Source of the DNA: Imbricaverruca yamaguchii
Lineage: Eukaryota > Arthropoda > Thecostraca > Neoverrucidae
Direction of reading: 5' to 3'
NCBI GenBank assembly: GCA_034440575.1
Contig: JAOTOL010001337.1
Span: forward strand, 580,001-644,000
Length of the DNA stretch: 64,000 bases
Shown: piece by piece, positions 1-12,608 of the stretch
Layout of the letters: every line of letters begins with the position of its first letter
How positions within the stretch are numbered: the stretch's first letter is position 1
Translations under genes and position numbers: made by a program
Notes under the pieces: generated by a model
Database searches by the model: none
What the model was told of the DNA's origin: nothing
Seen by the model: only the letters and a program-made list of their open reading frames with translations

Positions 1-730
1 CGTTTACGTACATTTACTCTTATATGCTTTTCTTCTTATATACATTTGCACTTACGTATATTTTCGCATACGTACCTTTGCACATACGCTCATTTACGCA
101 TACGTGCTTTTGGACATTATGTACATTTCGCTTACGTACATTTGGGCACGCGTACAATTGCACATGTCTGCATTTGCTCTTAGGTACATTTGTGCTTGCG
201 TACATCTGGGCATACGTACATTTGTGCATGCATACATTTGCGTATACGTACCCTTGCTCTGACGTGCCTTTGTTCCTTCGTACGTCGTGCCTTTGTCATA
301 CGCACTAAGTGCGTACGTACATTTACGCATGCGTGCAGTTGCACATCCGTACATTTGCGCTTGCGTACATTTGCGCATACATACACTTGTACATGCGTAA
401 ATTTGCGCATACGTACATTTGCCATATGTACTTTTGCGCTTCCGTTTATTTACGTACATGTTATGCATACGTATATTTGCGTTTCCGAACATTTGGGCAT
501 ACGTATTTGCACTTCCGTACATTTGCATATACGTACATCTGTCATACGTACATTTGCGCTTAACTACATTTGTCATACGTACATTTGCGCTTAACTATAT
601 TTGTCATACGTACATATGCGCTTACTTACGATTCCCATACGTACACCTATGCCTACGTACAATTGCTTCGATACATTTCAGTATGGGCATTTGCCACGCA
701 TACATTTGCTTAACGTACATTTGTCCGTTT
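1..730. repeat. 16-bp minisatellite, cut by the window start
   Basis: A degenerate tandem array with a 16-bp period, core close to ACGTACATTTGCGCAT. Successive units are easy to line up between 310 and 425. Most of each unit alternates purine and pyrimidine. Because 16 is not a multiple of 3, the array cycles through all frames and stays open in several of them on both strands, giving false ORFs of up to about 160 codons. I see no coding signal. Confidence 0.85.
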
Positions 731-737
731 ACCCTAC

Positions 738-1925
738 CAGTATGCTCGTTTTCACGATATTCCCCCTGTATGAATCAAATTGCAATGTTGCTTAATGTGC
801 AGATTGATATTCGCTTTGTGCTATTAATCGCTGCATATGCACACCCAGAAAAGTTTGGATACAAATAATCCGGCCGTTTATGAAGGACCATCTTGGCTTG
901 AATGCTTATGAGTGTCAGTTCATCCTAGACTAAATGTGTGCCACTTTTGAAGGAATTATAAGGAGTCCCACCCCAATGACCCCGCCCTCTTAGCTTTTAT
1001 GCTGATGATGGTCAGTGCATCAATTACTCGGCGTTTACAAACTTTGAAGAAAATCTGAATAGTCCGACCTCAATGACCCTGACCTTTGACACTGAATATC
1101 TCAACTGTTTAGCAACGCCGCCTTATCATTCATGCCCATGGTCGTCAGCTAATCCTGGACTGCATGTGTGCCACTAAAGAAAATATGTCAGTGGTCCGAC
1201 CCCAATGATCTCGACCTTTGATCTTGAATAACTCAGCTGTTTATGAACGCCCCTCTTAGCCTTTGTGCTATTGATGGTCCAGGCATCAATTATGACTATT
1301 GCACCAATTTTTAATGGAATCTGAAGAATTCATCCTCAATGAGTCTAACCTTTGGTGTTGCATATCTCAGCTGATCATAAACGCTCCTCTTAGCTTGTAT
1401 GCTCATGTGATTAGTGTATCGAGTACTCTCCATGTGCTAATTTCGAAGGAAATATCGATGACCTTTGACATTTGACCATGAATATCTCAGTGGTGTTTTG
1501 CAATGCGGCTTCTTGATTTTGCTCACAATAATCAGTGTACCGAGCTCCACCAGCATGCTCGTTTTCACGATGTTCCACCACATGTAGGTATCGAATATCA
1601 ATATAACTTGACGTGGAAGTTTAAAAGAAGTGTTGTGTATTTAATCGCTGCATTGGTCTTGGCTAAATTTTCCAGAAGTTTTGATACACATAATTTTGCT
1701 TTGATGAACGTCCCTTCAGCTTTCATGAACTTGGTCGTAAATGCATCCAACAGTACATTTGTGCCCATTTTGAATGAATTCTGAGGAGTACACGATCTTA
1801 ATGATCCAGACGTTTTACCTGGAACATCTCAGCTGTTTAAGAGTGTCCTGCTTAGCTTTTATAGTCATGATGATCAGTTCATCGAGTACTATATGTGTGC
1901 AAATTTTGAAGGAATTCTGAAGTTT
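738..1925. repeat. Degenerate satellite, monomer about 135 bp
   Basis: Phrases such as AATATCTCAGCTGTTT, CTCTTAGCTTTTATG, TGTGTGCCA and GAAGGAATTCTGAGGAG recur in the same order. The first recurs near 1,093, 1,227, 1,362, 1,483 and 1,825, so the monomer is roughly 121-135 bp and strongly diverged. A longer block at 738-868 resembles 1,547-1,692 (shared ATGCTCGTTTTCACGAT and TTTAATCGCTGCA), suggesting a higher-order unit of about 809 bp. Confidence 0.65.
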
Positions 1926-3194
1926 GTATTTCTTAGATATTCGGCGAATCTGCGAACTGAATATGAATATGAATATGTCGCCACTTTGACGAATTTTAGG
2001 CAGGCCGGAATTAAACCGGCGGCATTCCTTTGTTTGGGGACACTTGGTTTTTTTAGACACAAAATCTCTATAACTTGTTGAGAATTTCCCGGCTGGTGAA
2101 TTTGGTAGCCTTTTTGAAGCACACAGCAAATGCGCCCTGCCATCTGTCGGCAGGCAAGTAAACTATGGTGCCTAATATTTACGATGTCATCTAGCGGTAG
2201 AATTCAGAACTATTTTTTGAACTTGTGAATCCGCCCTATCCGCGGATATTTTGGAAGTTATCTGTCAGCTTTGGAACTTATGAGTCTTGGTACTTATGAC
2301 TTTGGGTACTTTTGATAGGGACAGCATCCGAGCACACACCACACGAAACCACAACCAGCGGAAACGCCGACGACAACGCGGCATACTTCGCGCCTGCCCA
2401 CTGAATATAGTGGCCTCCGGTCGCTACGAATTTGGCCGGTGCGTTTCCAGAAAGCTGCTTTCGAGCCACCCTATAGTGGGAAAAGCTGACCTTTTTAAGA
2501 GACGCTTCCGGAGTGCCGGAGGCCGCCGATCGGAATTTGCTGCGCTAGCATTTTCTGTTACGAAAACCGTCCTTCAACCAATCAATGCAAGGTATTTTTT
2601 AAATTACGTCATAACCATTAACAACTTTGAACACATGTTTTGAACACTTAATAGTGCCATGCTGCAAACACAAGACCTTGACTGATCCTTTGCGGACCGC
2701 CGTCGCTTCCGACTGCGTGTGAGGTAGTGGTGTTGGGTCCGTATCGCGCAGGGAATTGGCTGCGTATGTAGGTAGGTGTGCGCTCTGAGCTGAGGGTAGT
2801 GTGAATTATTTGTGTTTTTCATTTTGCCTAGCATTGTACTGAGACCAACAGTGAAATGAAGGCGCATTGCTCCTGTGAGTTATCAGCAGGGTGGGAAACT
2901 TGCTTTCCAGGTTTGGAGTCGGAGTGCAAACATATTTCTTCGGGGGTACATTTTCATGGACATATTATTTGTCATGCATGGAATCCCGACGAGAAAATCA
3001 TATGTACCTAGTCAGTGTCTACGTAATATGCACAAATAATACACATCATCATTTTTGGTCACATCAAAGCATAGAAACAAAGAAGTGAGCCAATGGATGG
3101 CACCGCAAGACAGGTAGTTGTGATCAGCTCTGCTTTGTCTCTCATAACTCACAGGAGCAATCAGAGGATAATGTTCTAGAGAGGATAATGTTAT
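1926..3194. other. Unassigned intergenic sequence
   Basis: No convincing gene or repeat boundary is visible. Open frames of up to 118 codons exist on both strands but lack recognisable motifs. A GAATATGAATATGAATATG triplet lies near 1,963. Confidence 0.4.
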
Positions 3195-5316
3195 TGATCC
3201 CCAAAATACAGGAGCGGGCTATTTTTCATTTCTTCTCAACTTCCTCAGAGATATGTCTCTTAGGGTCCGATGCGGCAGTGTCACATCAAACACCACAACT
3301 CAGGAGCAGGTCCTGGCTCAGGGGAGCGTGCTTTCACCGAGCCTCTTCATCATCATGATCAACGACATACTTGCCGACCACGGGGACACTTCACTTCAAT
3401 ACTCACTTTTCGCGGACGACAGCAATCTGGACACCATCACAATGCTTCCTTAAAGCCGAAAAGCATTCAAGCAGGACTAGACCACATTGCAAAGTGGTGC
3501 AAAATTTGGGGCTTCACCCTGTCCGCAGAAAAATCGGCCACTGTCACATACAGTCGTCTCCGTCCCACACCGAAAACGTTACTTAAAATCGATGGCAAAG
3601 CCATCGAGCTGGTGAAAAGTTTAAAATTCCTACGCGTGCATTTAGTCGAAAAACTCAGTTTCAACACCCATATCACCGACATCACGAAGCGAAGCGCGTC
3701 AACATAATACGTGCACTTGCAGGCACAGACTGGGGCGGAGACAGGAAAACACTTCTGCGACTGTACACATCAATCATACGACCCATCATAGAATACAACA
3801 ACATCATTTTTTCCACAATTTCAGAAAGTCAGAGCCAAAGACTAGAAGTCATCCAAAACAGCTGCATCAGAGCAGCCACAGGCGCCCTTAGCGCTACACC
3901 GATAGCCAGTCTTCAAGTAGACTCAAACACATCATCTCTCCACCACAGGAGGATACAACAGCTGTGCCGCTACCACATCAAAATCAAATCCATTCAAAAT
4001 CACCTGGCACAGCGCTGCTTCACGCCTCACAGATAGGACAAGAGCCGATTTGCGAGCAAACATCCACCATATAGCATTCAAATTGTCACGGCTTTCTCAG
4101 ATCTTAACCTCACAATACCATCCACTGCAGCTCAACCGCCCACTAGGCCCTTCTGGACTTTCAGTCAACCAAAGGTCGAGTACTTGCTCTCGGAGAAGAA
4201 AGCCACTATCACATCGGCGGAGATTCTAGGCCTCTTTCACAAGTTCGCCGATGACGACAATCACAAATCACTCGTATTCACGGATGGGTCGAAACACGAG
4301 GCTAAGGTAGGCATCGGCATCACTGGACCAGATCTCAGACTTTCCAAACGTCTACCGGATAACTTTTCCATCTACTCCGCTGAAGCAATGGCCATTCTGG
4401 CCGCTATTTCCATTCTCATTAAGCGTAAAGCCAGAAACGTAATGATTTGCTCAAACTCCAAATCCGTCCTACGGCCAATTAGCAACACCCACGACTGTCC
4501 TCATCACATCATTGATTGAATCCAACAAATCGTGGCCCATAACGTAAACATGAACTTTTCCTTCCCCTGGATTCCGTGCCACGCCAACATCTCAGGTAAC
4601 GAAGAAGCAGACCGGCTCGCAAAGCAAGCCTTAGCATCGAACACCTACCCCAGCGTGGAATATTCGGTAGACGATTGCAAAGCACTCCTACAACACCGCA
4701 TTTGCCACCACCAACAGAACACATGGACACAACACAACTAGACGCGGCACAAATCCAACCACGCCCACGCAATAAAACCAACCATAGGCACATGGAGCAC
4801 ATCAAATCAGTCTCACCGACAGAAAGAGGTCATCCTCACTAGACTTAGAACCGGTTGCACAAAACTAACACAGCCTCGATTAGAGGAGGACCAACACACA
4901 ACACCTCACTGCGACACCTGCAACACCACGTAAAGCATAGGCCACATCCTGCTAGACTGCAGTAGCCTTAGTTCTCAGATACAACCACCTAAGGCCTTCT
5001 GCCAGAGAGAGGGCATCACCCTATCGCTTCCATCGCTTATCGGTGACAAACACGCACAACTCATTCAATTGCTATTTGAATATATGTATGCCCCAAAACT
5101 GGCAGGAGCTCTCTAGGCACCACCAACGTTCACATGAACTTGCAATATATGACCGCGAAACACGTAAATAGCTATCCTGGCATGGCGTCGGACGTAAATG
5201 AGCCGATTTCCTTCGCAGTTAGGAATAATTGGCTACCTAGCGGTGCCGTTTGAGGTAGACGAACCGATTTGCTTAGGAAAACATAGAAGCTAAAACAAAA
5301 ACAAAAACAAAAAAAG
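3195..5316 (+). mobile_element. Decayed non-LTR retrotransposon, I/R1-like, 5'-truncated (copy 1)
   Basis: The element starts inside the reverse transcriptase. Motif B (GSVLSPSLF) lies near 3,325 and the YADD-type box (LFADDSN) near 3,405. An RNase H domain follows at 4,184-4,519: FTDGSK, SAEAMAI, then CSNSK where the family normally has an aspartate, so this catalytic Asp is Asn. WIPCHANISGNEEAD and a C-terminal CDTC...GHILLDC zinc motif follow near 4,560-4,970, with a stop inside the latter. The 3' region repeats a GACGTARATGAGCCGA motif and runs into an AAAAAC-rich tail at 5,290-5,316. Frames are broken several times. RT plus RNase H plus CCHC is the layout of I/R1-group LINEs; exact clade uncertain. 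Confidence 0.8.
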
Positions 5317-5944
5317 TAGCTTAGCGTTAAAGACTACCCAGAGGAGCCGTCGGACGTAGATGAGCCGACTTGCCTTCCGACACCTAACGTAAATGGGTAC
5401 CCAAAGGAACAACGGACGTAGAAGAGCCAAATTGTCAAACACCGTACTATCCCAACTGACAACCCCGCACGGCATGCATAGACTAACCAACTACTAACAA
5501 CTAACACGCGGCAGCCGGCGTGAGAGGCGATGTAGACAATTACCTCCTTGTCCGCACGGTAAATATCCCTCGGTGCTCTTCGATAGGAGTAGGCTAAAGC
5601 CGGCACCTTGTCAAAATCAACTCGACACTCTCAAAACACCCCAACCCCACCCAAACTACAAATTATTATGTGGAGGAGTAAAGCAAAATTAAAACCAGTT
5701 CGATATCAGGAGACGTCCCCAGCCCCGCCCCGCCTTCAGCACCCAAAAACTTCGCACAAAGTACAACGTAAAATTCCCTTAATGTAAATGTCCAATGTCG
5801 CTACTTTTGATGTTGAGTAAACTCAGCACCTCCTGGTATATTGAGGGTCGTACATTTCGTTTCGTCTCACGCAATGTCTAAAACCTAGGAGCACCCAAGA
5901 GCCATTCTTCGTTGTATTAAACTATCTTAGACATCCCAATTCAC
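5317..5944. other. LINE-related 3' sequence and unassigned DNA
   Basis: The first 120 bases repeat the GACGTAGATGAGCCGA motif seen before the A-rich tail at 5,290, so this may be a second 3'-UTR copy. The rest, to 5,944, shows no recognisable gene. Confidence 0.35.
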
Positions 5945-8760
5945 ACAATTTACTTCACCGAAACCAGGAACGAGCTCGAACCCGCCGCATCATTCGCAAG
6001 GCTAGGCGCCGTTCATGGACCTCATATTTGCAACAACTCACATCTGAAACGCCTCTCAGCAAAATTTGGCAGTTAATCCGACGGCTGTCTGGACGCACCC
6101 CATTAAAATCACTCCCGGCCCTCAAAATCCAAAACACCAAAATTACCGACGCACAAACAATAGTAAACACATTAGCAGACACCATGGCCCACAATAGCTC
6201 TGATAACAGTTATAGATAGGAATTTTTACAAAATGCTTGGCACGCTTTTCACACCGAATTAGCACAATTCAATTCGGACAATACTGAAACATACATTGTC
6301 CCTTTTCAACTTTCAGAACTAGACACAGCAATTTCTTCCGCCGGAAGTATTTCAGTAGGGCCAGATAATTTACATTATTCCTTCTTCAGACATTTATCCC
6401 ACGACATGAAACATTCCATCTTAAAAACATTTAATTAATTATGGTCAGATCACATATTGCCCGAATCTTGGAAAGAGGCCACCATCATTCCGATACCAGA
6501 ACCTGGCAAAGATCACAGCAACTACAATAATTTTCGACCCATCGCTCTCACCAGTTGCCTAGGAAAACTTTTCGAACGTATGATTATAAAAAAGACTAAT
6601 CTGGTATTTAGAAACACATTCTCTTTTATCTCCAATTCAATGAGGCTTTCATCACGGACACAGCATAATAGATCATCTCATTCGATTAGAAACAGACATA
6701 CGCCTTGGCTATCAGAAGCATCGGCACACCATCGCAGTATTTTAGACATTAGCAAAGCATATGACATGGTACACAATCCCGCATTAATTTACAAACTTCT
6801 TCACATCGGCGTCAGGGGGAATTTAGCATATTATTTGATAGGATTTTTGACTGGTTCCCGTCATTTCCATCTCCGGTGCAGATCAGCGATTTCAAATTTA
6901 CACTTCATGAAAAATGGATTACCACAGGGTAGCTGTTTATCACCAGTTTTATTTGACATCATCATTGACGATATTTTCACCGACATTCCACCTCAGATAT
7001 CATGATCTCTTTTCGCGGATGACAGCTCAATTTGGTGCTCAGATGAAGATAAGGATCATGGCCTATTTAGACTCCAAAACGCACTTGACAGCATACACCA
7101 ATTGTCCATCAAATACGGTTTCACATTTTCGCCTAAAAAATCTGCCACCATAATATTCAGCAAATTGCCTTTAAGCCCACATCAAGAAATACCACTTCAC
7201 CTCGGGAATACTTATATATCTTACGCAAATTCGTTTCAATTTCTCGGCATTATTTTTGGTTGTAGGCTTTCCATGCATAAACACATGAAACACATCCAGG
7301 CCAAATGGTCCCACAGACTAAATTTATTTCGCTGCACTACGTCAACATCATTCGGATCCGATCGTCACACACTTTTGCAACTGTCCAAAGCATTGGTTCT
7401 TCCCATAATATAATATGGGTCCGTAGTTTACGCAGGTGGCAGTACCTCTGCTTTACAAATTTTGGACACATTACAAAATAAATTTATCCGCATAGCACTC
7501 GGTGCAATAACCACGTCCCCCATCACTTCTATACAAACCGAATCAGTAATTTCACCATTAGCTCTCCGAAGAATGGAACTAACACATCGTTATGCCGCAA
7601 AAGTTCAATTCAAAGAACACCACCTCACACATGCATCTTTACAAATTCTCCCAAATCTACACCACGAATATTTAGGTCCCGCCGAAAAGCGAACCGGCCT
7701 TACGCATCAAAACATATTCTACACAACTCCACTACAACATTCCACATTTTACTCCTCTTCCTCCACCAACTACACCACCGTGGCAGATGACCGAACGACA
7801 CATTTTATATCTGACCACCACTCCAAAATCACAACTTTGTCCAGAATATGTCAAACAAAAATTCCACCAGTTTCGTTCTCGATATCGTCACGTTCCTTTT
7901 GCTTTCACCGATGGATCTAAAGACACAAATTGCACAGGAAATGACATCCTTTCAGGGACACACAAACCAGCATCGCTTGCCAAACGGGACCTCCATTTTC
8001 ATCGCCAAATTACACGCCATCCCCATTGCCCTTCGCTATGTCTGCAACCGTTCTATTTGTCACCCCATGTGCAGTGTTGTCATTTGTTCCGACTCTTAAT
8101 CTGTCCTGCAGTCACTTTCTTCACTTTCCTTTTCACCCCATTTCCATCTTTCCATTTATGACATGCTAGAAACACTTCATTTTATGGGGAAGTAGTATTA
8201 TCAAGGTCCGTTTACTGTGGGTGCCCAGTCACTGCGGCATCCCAGGAAACGACCAAGCAGATCATTTAGCCAAATCATCACTACTACTTCCAAACATAGC
8301 AGAAATCCCACAACATTTCGAGGCCATTAAATCAACGATGAAACAGAGCATCCGATAATTTTGGAACAAACAATGGACTGAAACTGTGAGCCACACAATT
8401 ACGTTTCATCAAACCTGTCACTGGTAACTGGACCACATCATATCAGAAAAACAGAGAAGAAGAAAAAGTTTTATCTCGGCTCCGCATAGGTCATACTTTT
8501 CTCACCCACCGACATATTTATACTGCTTCACTTCGACCTTCATGCCCATCATGCAATACTCATCTCACAGTTTCACATGTTCTTCTACACTGTCAACACT
8601 ACCGTGACCGTCGAAAAACACTTACAAACTACTGCCGTACACACAACGTCCCATTTTCTTTTTGCCCACACTATTAGGAAATAAACACTCTGTTCTCATC
8701 AATCTACTTTTAAATTTTCTCAGGAAAACCAACTTGCTTCAGGACATATAAATTGACTTT
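5945..8760 (+). mobile_element. Decayed non-LTR retrotransposon, I/R1-like (copy 2)
   Basis: The linker before the RT (arginine-rich RRIIRKARRRSW near 5,970) leads into RT motifs: PIPEPGKD and FRPIALTSCLGKLFERM at 6,490-6,580, DISKAYDMVHNP near 6,750 (motif A) and NGLPQGSCLSPVLFD near 6,915 (motif B). The LFADDSS box at about 7,008 is in another frame, so a frameshift lies near 7,003. RNase H pieces follow (AFTDGSK near 7,905, ICSDS near 8,090, WVPSHCGIPGNDQAD near 8,220), and a CPSC...HVLLHC zinc motif lies near 8,543. Several stops and shifts show it is dead. It shares layout with the element at 3,195-5,316. The 5' half (endonuclease and ORF1) is absent. Confidence 0.82.
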
Positions 8761-9559
8761 CATGACATAATCTTTCTTATTCTTTCTGTGCATAGCACTA
8801 AATGGCCTGAGCAGGCCGAAGTGCTCACCGTGATTAAATGAAATCATGTGAATGCACAGTTCTCGTATCACACTTTCGCGGCTCATTTGAGGGGCAAGCC
8901 GGGGCAGCGGCGGTGACACGCGTCACCGCCGCCGCGGAACCCTACTTCTTTCTCCTTCTGTCCTAAGGGAGACTGTCGGGACCTCACTGAGGGGGCGGTA
9001 CAGCGTAACTGTGCACGTTCCAGGTGTTATTTGGCAAAGACGTCTCCCTGTGGCTTTCGCAGATCCTTTACGCCTATCCACACATCCATCCCCACCCCCG
9101 CCAAGGCGTTACAACCCAAGAACACCCAGAGTCACATTTGTTCCAGATATATCAATATATGAGCAGGAAACTGCAACCTAAGACGTATAAACACGTGCGG
9201 TAATGTAAATTTCTTGCATAGCAGGACACAATTTTCCACCTAAGCGAAAACAGAAGATGGTCAAGCTTCATGTTATTGAAGAATTGGCTGGAAACATACA
9301 TTTTTAACGTTTGCTGATTTACCATTCGGATATTGTTGGACGACAGATAGCCTGTGAAGCCCGGTGATTGTCTAGATCGGCTTTTAGTAGTCTTGGTGAT
9401 TATCCAGTACATATATTTCACTTGATGAATGACTACAATTTTGCGGCGATGATACTCAGGTAGCTGAGGCTTGGGGGACACGAAAAATGAGGGGAACAAA
9501 TCGCCACCCTTCAGAAATTGGGGAGATGCCTCCACCGCCCCCCCCAATCGTTACTCACA
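8761..9559. other. Unassigned intergenic sequence
   Basis: A GC-rich patch (8,900-8,935) and a minus-strand open frame of 131 codons (9,152-9,547) without recognisable motifs. Nothing else is supported. Confidence 0.35.
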
Positions 9560-10247
9560 TGGTTGAATATATGAGGGGAAATATAGTGTGATGTGATGTA
9601 TGCTCCGATGGCTATTTTGAGGCATTGATGTTGAAGTGAGTCTGTAATTTTGAGGTTTGAGTAGGCCGCGTTTCCGATTAGTGGAGATCCGTATTGAATG
9701 ATTGGCCGAAGGATTGCTTTGTATAGTTTCAGTTGTGAATTTCGGTCGGATCCTCAGTGCCAGCAAGTGATCGATGTATTCTTTTTTATACCCGTTTTGG
9801 TATGTCTGGAACGTGAGGCCGGAACGACAGTCTCGAGTCTAATGTGATACCTATAAATTTTGCTCTGGAGACAAAGGTATGGGTGAGTTATCTATTTTTA
9901 GTGGTTGTAGGTTTGAGTGTCTGTGGTAGCCGAAAATCATACCTTTGGATTCATGTGGTGCGATGTGTAGGTTTGGTAGTGCGAGGCCGTTGTGTGGTTC
10001 TGTTAGTGCGTGTTGTAAAATTGCTAGTGCCGGTGTTGGTGTTTCGTGTGATGTTCATAGTACTATATCGTCTGCGTAGATTGCAATCTTTGTGGAAAAA
10101 TTGTCGGTCATGATATCATTTAGAGCTAAAATTAAGAGTATTAATTTTATACGCATTAATTTGAATTAATCGCATTAATCCTATTGTGGTGAATTTGGTG
10201 TCTAAAGCATGGGGCCCAATTTGGACTTGAAATGATCTGTTAACTAG
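9560..10247 (-). mobile_element. LINE fragment, downstream half of a split element
   Basis: The minus strand matches the LINE at 39-41 kb in order, from NRSFQV (10,245) through the RT core to the region after it. Shared landmarks on the plus strand include CCTATAAATTTTG and GTGGTAGCCGAAAATCAT. Motif A is on the other piece (14,074-14,410). The coding frame is broken repeatedly. Where this piece begins is exactly where the piece at 14,074 stops. Confidence 0.75.
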
Positions 10248-11136
10248 ACAGCGATAGGCGTCAAACTCAATGTTAATGCGAACAGCCGGGGATCTCCAGT
10301 AAAGAAAGAGAACAGGTAGGTTTCTGATGCCATTCAAGAACTCTGAAACATGCGATTGCGACAAGCGCGCCCGGATGTTCACTAGTGTGTGCGCGAAGAA
10401 TATAGTTACAATTTATGAGACTCTGTTTCCATCAAGTATGATGCGAAGTGCATTAGTGAAAGTTAGCTTGCCTTTAGACGTCAATTTTAAAGTCACTTAC
10501 AGTGATTTATTGCGCATATTGTCACTATACGTATTGCTTTCTGGAACGATTTTTTTTCCACCATACACGGCTGGACGCCGGCGGCCCCCGGCCCGTCCCT
10601 GGCCGCCCGCCGACATTCATAATATGGTGGGGTGCGGATCATCCCCTGAATGCTAATGTACCCCACCCAGTGCTAAAGTTATTGGCAGATTTTCAGCTTC
10701 GAAACGATGGGCGATGTGCCTGGCATCAGTTACGCCGCCATTGCAGTTGAGGCCCACATGTTGTGTACGCGATGATGCATATGTACCTATATCATTAATT
10801 GCATGCGATTACAGCTGTGTGCATGTTTGTGCATGGATGTGCATGCATGCACATCAATGTATATGTATGCATGTGCATGGTAGTATATGTGTATTTATTT
10901 ATATTTGCATAGCTGTGTAAGTGCATGTGTTTATGAATATAAAGTAAGTTTAGGTGTACATGATTCGTGTGTGTGCATATAGAGGTTTGTGAGATAGTGC
11001 AAATGTATGTAAACTGGACTGTCTCACCGAACAATGATAAAAACAAAAGTAGTTTGAATGTTGATCCACATGCCTCCCTATGCTCTTTTATCTTAAAAGC
11101 TCACCTCTGTAAGTTTTAGACACATTCAAACTGATG
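10248..11136. other. Unassigned insert with GTGCATGT simple repeat
   Basis: Part of the roughly 3.8 kb that separates the two LINE halves. A GC-rich patch at 10,568-10,615 is followed by an irregular TGCATGTGCATG-type simple repeat at 10,770-10,985. No gene is recognisable. Confidence 0.45.
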
Positions 11137-12608
11137 TAGGGGTCCCGCAAGCTGGCCTCGTTCGTAGATCATTGCCACTCCACTGGTCGATGACGCCACG
11201 GTGGCATCATCGTTCACTGGCATGCAATGATTTCCGTTGTGCGCAGCTTCACAGTCAGGAAGTCAGGAAACAGCAGAGGAGAGAAATGGAGAAGACGCTA
11301 GGGTAGCAGGAGGACGAACGGAAGAAGCGGGCTAGGGAGACTGTCGCGCTGGGCAGTCTCGCGACTGTCGCACGCTCGACGGGCCTCTCCTTCGACACTA
11401 CCGCTTCAAATACTGGCTGCTATGTAGGAGCGTGCGTGAAGTTCGAGGAACTTTTGGAAAGGGAACTGCTTCACCTCGCCTGCAGGCATCATGTGTACGA
11501 GGTCGTTCTCTCCCGCGCCATGAAGTCTGCTGTGGGCCCTTCCATCGGGCCAGACAAGCGCTTCGATAAGTTCCAGAGACAGTGGAACTTACTGGACAAG
11601 ATTGATGTCACCACCGCCAGTGATACTCCATCCTTCAAAATCGAACCCAGAGAAACGCTGTCCGCGGTGAAAGTCCGAACGGTGCCAGTGATCACGGAGG
11701 CTCTGGTCCAGGTGTAGCCACGGAACCACTACAAGGAGTTGCTGTAGCTCGTGCTCCTGTTCCTGGGGAAGACGACGGTGGACGAGATCCCCTGAAGAGA
11801 CCAGGAGCGCACCATCATGCGAGGTGGATGGCTAAGGGCATATATGCGTTGAAGCTGTTCCTGCTGCAGCGGCAGTTCCGGATGACGTCCGACGAACTCA
11901 AAGGCATCGCGTCCGTCAGCCTCTTCGTAGCGCTGGTCTACTCGAGAGCATGGGCTCTTGCGTTGCGAGCGGATCTCGCACCACGTGTGGACCTGGAGTT
12001 CCTCCAGGACCTAGAGGCACTTGCACGCGAGGGGAGCTGCAGCTGTGCGCAAACAGCTCTGTAAGCCATGATGCGCCATCTGTGGTATATATCCGAGACT
12101 CTGGTCGGGCTGGCACTCTTCGACCAAGCTGTCCCGCAGTGTGAGAAAGAGTGTATGGTAATGTATGGATTTCGTCACCTCACAGACAACAGTGCTGCTG
12201 GAGGCTCTGGACCTGGACGGTAGCTTCCTGAGCACACCAGTCCAGTCGTGGGAATAAAGCGACGCGTACAAGGCGTGCAAGCAGCGCGTATCACGGCTTG
12301 CGGTCGTCAACGACCGCACGGGAACGAACGATCGCCTTGATCAAGGAGTTCAACAACGCCCCGACAACGACAGAAGAGCAGCGGCAGTTCCTGCTGAAGC
12401 AGTGCATGGGAATAGAAAGCTGATCCAAGCGAAAACAAAAAAGGAAATGATGATCTGAGCGACAAGTGTGACACCTACATACAGGTTGGTTAGTTGACGC
12501 TTTGTCGGAATGACCCGGTGTGTGAATCTTATTGTTGCCGAGTGACCGCCGATCTCTGCCGCGCGATATGTACCCATTTCTGAAATACGCCAACTTGCGG
12601 GACCCCTA
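11137..12608 (+). mobile_element. DNA transposon with 20-bp TIRs, family uncharacterised
   Basis: Terminal inverted repeats TAGGGGTCCCGCAAGYTGGC lie at 11,137-11,156 and 12,589-12,608 and differ at one base. They enclose a decayed gene (11,310-12,430). The 8 bases outside each end do not match, so no target duplication is visible. The length (1,472 bp) suggests an internally deleted copy: the N-terminal part of the gene seems missing between 11,160 and 11,310. Confidence 0.7.
11310..12430 (+). pseudogene. Decayed transposase-like gene, FDTTASNTG / ACRHH family
   Basis: Reading one main frame from about 11,310, the translation gives FDTTASNTG near 11,386, then LACRHHVYE near 11,475 and IGPDKRFDKFQRQW near 11,545. 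Stops at 11,715, 11,745 and about 11,790 and a frameshift near 11,790 follow. The next frame gives GAHHHARWMAKGIYALK (from about 11,802), a stop at 12,062, then RHLWYISETLVGLALFD near 12,075. Near 12,305-12,400 there is a later piece ending in TTTEEQRQFLLK. I recall this order of motifs from unannotated multi-copy proteins of arthropods and Hydra; I know no accepted function. The enclosing terminal inverted repeats suggest a transposase. Family membership rests on memory, not on a search. Confidence 0.6.

Noticed and set aside
24..868. Several overlapping ORFs on both strands
   Set aside because: All arise from the 16-bp minisatellite, whose unit lacks stops.
11137..12608. Ordinary hAT element
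   Set aside because: The TAGGGG end is hAT-like, but there is no matching 8-bp target duplication and the coding motifs are not those of hAT transposases.
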